Shown one piece after another: positions 58,513 to 64,000 of a stretch of 64,000 nt of DNA (the first letter of the stretch is position 1; the number at the start of each line of letters is the position of its first letter). This DNA comes from Phoenix dactylifera. Lineage: Eukaryota; Streptophyta; Magnoliopsida; Arecales; Arecaceae. The position numbers and the translations under genes were made by a program. The notes under the pieces were generated by a model. The model saw only the letters and a list, made by a program, of their open reading frames with translations, made no database searches and had not been told where the DNA came from. The stretch lies in contig NC_052400.1 in NCBI RefSeq assembly GCF_009389715.1, forward strand, positions 19,685,674 to 19,749,673, given 5' to 3'.

Positions 58513-58597
<85 letters not shown>
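58513..58597. repeat. (TA)n microsatellite, about 42 units
   Basis: An uninterrupted TA run of about 84 bases, directly after the LINE tail. Confidence 0.95.
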
Positions 58598-58599
<2 letters not shown>

Positions 58600-58602
<3 letters not shown>

Positions 58603-59997
58603 CTCACTGCCACCGGACAAAATTCTGTTGAACCAGAGTCATCAGACGAAGTACTAAATGATTCTTTTAAACCTACTTCAAAAGTAGAAAATGCGGATTA
58701 TGAAACTAAACCGATGACTTGGACAACTACTGTTATGATACGTGGAATTTCATCCCAAGTAATTACCTAGAAAATTACAGAAAAATAGGGCAATAGTTAC
58801 TTTGACTGCATTGTTGCTTCCTCTCAAAACACTGTTTTCCCACCCAAATATGTAACAGGAGTCAACCCCACTTTGATACGATCATCAATACACTCGAGCT
58901 AAAAGCCTAAAACAAGCAACCAGGCACGGAATCTTTAGATGACTCTCCAACTTAAAGAGGGACATTTTTTATATCAAGAAAAGAAAAGAAAAAAAAGAAA
59001 AAAAAAAAAGAAAATAAATACCTGACTAATTTCTAAAATCATGCACAAAAAAATTTAGCCTAGATTAGAACTCCTTGCAGGAATCGCGCAGGCCCTTTCT
59101 TCCCAACAAGAAAATGTGATCCAAGTCTCATTCCCTTTGCATTTAGAGATACATTTTCTTGAATGAATGACAATGACTGCCCTGGCCTCGTCAGTCAATC
59201 TTACATTTTCTCATGAGTCATGATTGCCAGAAACCATAGGCCACACAAAAATCCAATTTATTCATATCTGGGGATATCTTAAAGCATTGCCAGATAATTA
59301 GATCAATATGCAAGCTAACATAACTGAAGAACTGCAGAGCGTCATACCGTCGGACCAGAAAAGACTTGTACAGCAGCTATTTTGAGTATTTTCCATCATA
59401 CCATTGAGCCATGAAAGTCTCAAGGAAGAATAATTTTAAACCAGGAGACTACAATTTAACTGAATATTACTGGTTTATGACATACAATCTCCCTCTGAGT
59501 AGATAGCATTAAAAGGACTCATCCATACACACGTATTCTTTAAATAAAAATAACAGAACGAGACGGGCAGATCAGCGTCCACAACTCCTTGGTCTTTATC
59601 ACTTGCGAATGGCATAAATATTTGATTCAATTCTGCATGCATATATTTGGTAAGCAATTGGTGAAACACCTGAGAATACAGTTCCAAATCTAGTACTAAG
59701 AAGAGAAGTAGAAAAACTGGAAGCAGTAGGAGAAAGCTGACTTAAATAACAACTCTAGCAAGTTCTTGGCTAGCAGACTGTTAGAAAAACAAATGACAAA
59801 CTTAGTTCAGTAATAGATGACGTGGATACTATCTCATTTATGAAGAGTGCTGGCTATGCATCCTACATAATCAAGGTGTTGCAGGGTAACAGGAAAAAGG
59901 AGGATCAAATGATTATTACCAACTTGCACCAAGATGTATCAGAAGTCATCTTGATGACTGCCTCCAATGCTCTGCAAAACAAGATGCTATTTGATCC
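58600..59997. other. 3' flank / probable 3' UTR of the SDS22 gene
   Basis: No independent gene recognised. The part nearest 59998 should include the SDS22 3' UTR, whose end I could not fix. Confidence 0.45.
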
Positions 59998-62900
59998 TCA
60001 CATTAATATATCTGAATCAATTTGCTGAAGATTTGGAAAAAGCTTCTTCAAAGTAGTAGAGTAATTTGGAAAGCCAGCCTGCAAAACAACGAGAACCAGG
60101 AGAAAGCATTTTAGTACCATGTGCCTTGAATTGGCATCCAAAATCCCCAATTAGCCACACGTCCTAAAAATCAACATATGGTGTAATAAATATGGCTTCA
60201 TAAGACAGTCGTAATGGTAACTACTACATCGAAGAATTCAAAAATTCTTGGCCTGCATACATTTTCACCAAATATTTTGATTTTAAATAACAGTACACAT
60301 GTCAACAGGAACTCGGTTGGTGTTCCATGAAATCTTACACAATTTTCTCGCAGCTTTACAGAACTGTAAGAAAGTATGTTCCTATCAGTGCATCGACCTT
60401 TCCTACATAAGCATCAAGGTGTTTCATGAAAGATGCAGAGTGATCATCTTGCAGCATTCAAGAACTAAGGAGCTCAGAAGCGCCAAAGCTACTTGGGAAC
60501 TCTGGAAGGGAATAAATAGGATAAGACTGAAAAACTCTTGTATGGATTGTGCTCGGGTGGAAAAGCTTCAAATCCATGCTTACAGAGGCAGAGTTGGTAA
60601 TAGGCCAAGTACCTTCATTTATTTCTTTTATCTGCCATTGGTGTCTTTTTACTTTTTTTATTTCTGGGTATCCATGGAGCTATCAACTTTTTTCTTTTCT
60701 TTTAACTTCTTCATTCTCTCTATCATACTTCCTCTTCTCCTGCCATTGATTAACAATCTGATACATGACACATGCAAGTACACAAATAGACAGTGCAGGG
60801 TGACTCAAACAATACATTTCTTGGACAGCTATGGAAGATCTCATATTCATGCTCATCATCCAGATCCATGTCATAAACATATTATTCTTTAAAAAATAGA
60901 ATAACGATTTAATCATTTGTCAATAAAAAATGTTTCATGACTATAAATAAACATGATAGTTCAGAAATCTCAGTTGACAACTGTGAAAAAAAGGATTTGT
61001 CCTCTGAAAACAAATTGTCCATCATGCATCATTATTGAATTAGTGATTCTCTATTTTCACAGAGAGCATTGAAACAAATCATTTCTCATTTGTTAAAGAC
61101 TGTTTGCAGTGGAAAAGATAACAGAAAATAAGTTTCAAGAAATGCAAAAAGGTGACATTAAGCAAAACGATTTTATATTCCAGGACCAAAGAAAAAAGAA
61201 AGCAGCAAAAAGAAGAAAGAAGTAAGAACAAAACAAACAAAAATGTTAAGATGTAACTTTCTATCTGCTGAGTGATGTAACGTACAACACCAGGGGATGT
61301 GGATCCATAGCTGTTTAGAATTCTCAATCTTTTGGTATTTCTACAGATGCTTAGCGCTATAAATATACTTGAGATCACATTTTGAATGACTTAATAAATA
61401 TTTAAGAGGGCAAAAGTGCAGACTATTTTAGAACCCTTCACAAGCCTTCTGGGAATATCCCTCGAAGAGAATCCTTTTAAGGGAGTGCTCTTAGCAAGGC
61501 AATAACAATTTCACCTATATCACGACCAATTAGGCATCACAGATGATTTTTGAAGAGCTAAAAAAATTTTCAAAATCAATTTCATTAAATATGTGATCAC
61601 AGCCCAAAATGTGATTCTAGTTGACATGCTAGCATGATGTGTTTACAGGGGCTTAGACAAGAACTAAGAAATGGGAAAAGAAAAAGGAAATTAGTTTCCC
61701 ACAATCAGAAATAGCATTTGGATTTTCATCATACTAAAACGAAGTTTTCGTTGATATCAGCAGCAAATTCATTCAAATTATGATACTTGACTAGTTATCT
61801 TTTGAGCACTATGATCTGCCATTAAGACGGCAGCACAACAAATACTTTTATAGCAGTAGTAATCTATTTCTATGTCTCCATTCTTCATCAATTCACTTTG
61901 TTCAAGAATAAAACATTCTATGCCATCAACAAGACTTGGGTTAGCTGGTTGGCACCCTTCTTCACCTCAACATATGTTAAGATTCCAGGTTTTGATCGAG
62001 AAGGTGGCAGTCCCACGAAATTCCTCAAACATGCCATAATTTTGAAGGTCATTTGACAACCCTTGCTTAATGCTAAAGACCAGCATATCTATATTATGAG
62101 GGCAAGAACACAGTCACATACTTGGTTAGACCTAAGCCTACCACACTCCTAATGCTTATGTATTTTCACTGTATTGATTATGGTCATAATATTTGGTACC
62201 AAGCCAGCCTCATGTCCAGAGTTCAAGTCATGAAAGGGGTGACATATGGAAAGGGCTACCAGAGGGGGAAAAAAGGCTAGAGACCTGCCTATGGAAAGGG
62301 CTACCTAGCGATTGGAGTGCAGAGGCCATGGGGAACGGGCTACCTGATAGTCCAAGAGTGAACGCAGTCATGTGAAAAAGGGCTCATGCAAAAAGGGTTA
62401 CCTAGAACAAAGTGAGAGCTGCTACAGACTGAGCCGCTGAGGAAGTCAGCGACGAAGAGTGTTGGCCCTTTATGTCCTTAATTAAGACCTATGCCTAATG
62501 CATCTCTAACGCCTAAGCATTTTTGGTGTATTGTTAGTAGTGGCAAAGCCAAGAGTTTACTTAGAAGAAGGGCAAATTGTATTCCTAGGGAAAAGCATTG
62601 TCCCAATAAATTCTTTTCTATTGAGTTATTATCATTCTACTCCTTGTTTATTAGATTCTCTGCAAAAAAATCACAGCTAATAACCTAAATATATCATTAT
62701 TTTTCCCAAAAAGTTCAGATCTTGATAGTAGTTTTTAATAAGACATGTTATCCAATCTATTAAGCAATTATATATTTTATGAGTATACTTTACATAAACA
62801 GCTTTAGTATTTCCTATTTCAAATATTATAGTAAAAGTGAAAGTTTGAATAAAAATAAGTAAAAATAAATTAAATAGCATTAGCATAAATAAAATATATA

Positions 62901-64000
62901 ATTAATTTAAATACATGTGTATTTCTTCATCATATATGATCTCTAGAATAGAAGATTGATCATACTTACACAATAAGTAAAGGATAAGTTCAGTAAGATA
63001 GGGTACAGAAATGTTAGTACATAATAGTCATGCTATGAGAAAAAAAAATCAGATTCTATAATCAAAGAAATGAGTTAGAAACCAAAAAGCAACCAAAAAT
63101 TTTATTAGAAAAGCACATCAAGAATAAGGGAAACAAAAACCAACACCAAGGGAATCATGGTTGGAAGATGATTAGTTTTTTCTCTTTTTTTTGTGGGGGT
63201 GGGGGCGGAATCAAGGAGAGAGTATGTGAGGAACCGTGCGGGCGTGTGTTTAGTCCCACATCGGTTATTCGTCGGATAGATCTTAGGTAACTTATACAGA
63301 ATCAAAGGACCCAAATAATACCTTCCGACTGGCCATTTTGGGTGCGGTCATGGGTTGTTACAAATAATATCAGAGCGGACCTGACTCATAACCTATGTGA
63401 ACTAGGAGACATTGCAGCACAGATCCATTGGGGCTGACCACGGGCCGATGGTGGTGCTTGTGATTAGATTTGAATGAATTTGAACTCTTAGCCTAACGAA
63501 AACGTCAGAGCTTAAACAGAGAGAGTATGTGAGAAACCGTGCAGGCGTGTGTTTAGTCCCACATCGGTTATTCGCTGGATAGATCTTAGGTACTTATACA
63601 GAATCAAAGAATCCAAATAATACCTTCCGGCTAGCCTTTTTGGGTAAGATTCTGAGTTGTGACAACAAGAATTTCAAAAGAGATAATAAATGCCACAATA
63701 ATCAATCACCTTCCAAGAAAACTAACATTAAGCAAATTCAATGCGGCTAAAGCAACAATAACAGTTCCAAGTGAAAAGAGTCATACACAAGGATTATGCT
63801 CCAGATATATGGTTGTAAGCTTCTCCCTTGAACCCGATACAGCTAATTCTAAGCCCTCCAATGATGCTATTTGGTTGTCGTTAAGCCATAAGTCTTCTAA
63901 CCTGCATATTGCAATGATAAATGCCTAGAAACAAGTAGTGGTTAATGAGATATTAGGGAAAAAGTATTACAAACCTTGTCAAGTTCTCAATATCCTCGAT
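59998..64000 (-). CDS. protein phosphatase 1 regulatory subunit SDS22 homologue, C-terminal exons
   Basis: Minus-strand exons: 64000-63975 (partial, IEDIENLT), 63901-63787 (RLEDLWLNDNQIASLEGLEL, AVSGSREKLTTIYLEHNPC) and 60078-59998 (AGFPNYSTTLKKLFPNLQQI, DSDILM, stop). Splice phases agree. These are the final leucine-rich repeats and cap of SDS22/PPP1R7, where the family consensus is LEDLWLNDNQI, LTTIYLE.NPCA and TL...FPNLQQIDS. SDS22 binds the catalytic subunit of type 1 protein phosphatase through its leucine-rich repeats and acts in nucleus and cytosol. The remaining N-terminal repeats lie right of the window. The last intron is 3.7 kb and contains a TRIM element in the opposite orientation. 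Confidence 0.92.
60079..63224. other. last SDS22 intron, left part
   Basis: No exon recognised. At 62220-62420 GGAAAGGGCTACC-type phrases are repeated, the look of an unclassified mobile element. A 197-residue plus-strand open frame at 60299-60892 lacks any recognisable content. Confidence 0.5.
63225..63664 (+). mobile_element. TRIM retrotransposon, two LTRs (copy B), in the SDS22 intron
   Basis: LTRs 63225-63362 and 63528-63664. After the first comes AATAATATCAGAGCGGACC (initiator tRNA-Met primer site with one change); before the second comes the purine tract ACAGAGAGAGTA. The same kind of purine tract (AAGGAGAGAGTA) also precedes the first LTR, and no target duplication is evident. This may therefore be the right part of a longer LTR-internal-LTR-internal-LTR array. 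Confidence 0.87.

Noticed and set aside
60299..60892. 197-residue plus-strand open frame
   Set aside because: Lies in an SDS22 intron, has no recognisable domain, and its composition is typical of AT-rich intron.
1..64000. tRNA, rRNA or snRNA genes
   Set aside because: No tRNA cloverleaf, rRNA or snRNA sequence was seen; the only tRNA-like head belongs to the SINE.

Overview
This is plant nuclear DNA. It has long AT-rich introns with GT-AG borders, typical plant gene families (a CDK-like kinase with the MGC-type N-terminus, a DREB factor, type 3 metallothioneins, an early nodulin-like phytocyanin), tRNA-iMet-primed miniature retrotransposons, and many decayed transposons. Gene style and the look of the LTRs suggest a monocot, most likely a palm. 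That is an inference; nothing in the window names the species.

Layout. At 871-11804 (minus) lie six exons of an At1g54610-type CDK-like kinase whose C-terminal exons fall left of the window. Its upstream side (12195-14917) is a transposon cluster: an outer MITE split by a hAT-type element that carries a PPR gene fragment, then a Mutator-type MITE with a long polypurine core. At 19797-22426 is a broken endo-beta-mannanase (plus), with a SINE and a TRIM sitting where its middle exons should be. At 23789-27314 (minus) are two metallothionein type 3 loci: the left one lacks exon 1, the right one is intact. At 29250-35045 an unidentified chain of exon-like segments (minus) encloses a 2.2-kb solo LTR. 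From 36.6 to 40.3 kb there are tandem repeats only.

At 42004-42741 (plus) is an intronless DREB A-4 type AP2/ERF gene. From 44.6 to 49.7 kb are TRIM copies and two solo LTRs; the larger LTR contains about 30 copies of the palindrome GAGTCGACTC. At 50415-50684 (minus) is a small plant-specific protein of the type now called DUF7722. At 55972-56742 (minus) is a two-exon early nodulin-like protein. At 58.2-58.6 kb is a LINE tail ending in a long TA tract. At 59998-64000 (minus) are the last three visible exons of the PP1 regulatory subunit SDS22, with a TRIM in the intron.

The genes form no pathway; this is an ordinary plant gene neighbourhood heavily loaded with small transposons. The most informative parts are the transposons: target-site duplications resolve a gene-capturing hAT element, a MULE, a SINE and three solo LTRs. 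A TRIM family with at least seven copies carries a snRNA-type USE motif upstream of a TATA box in its LTR. The palindrome-packed LTR is the oddest structure in the window.
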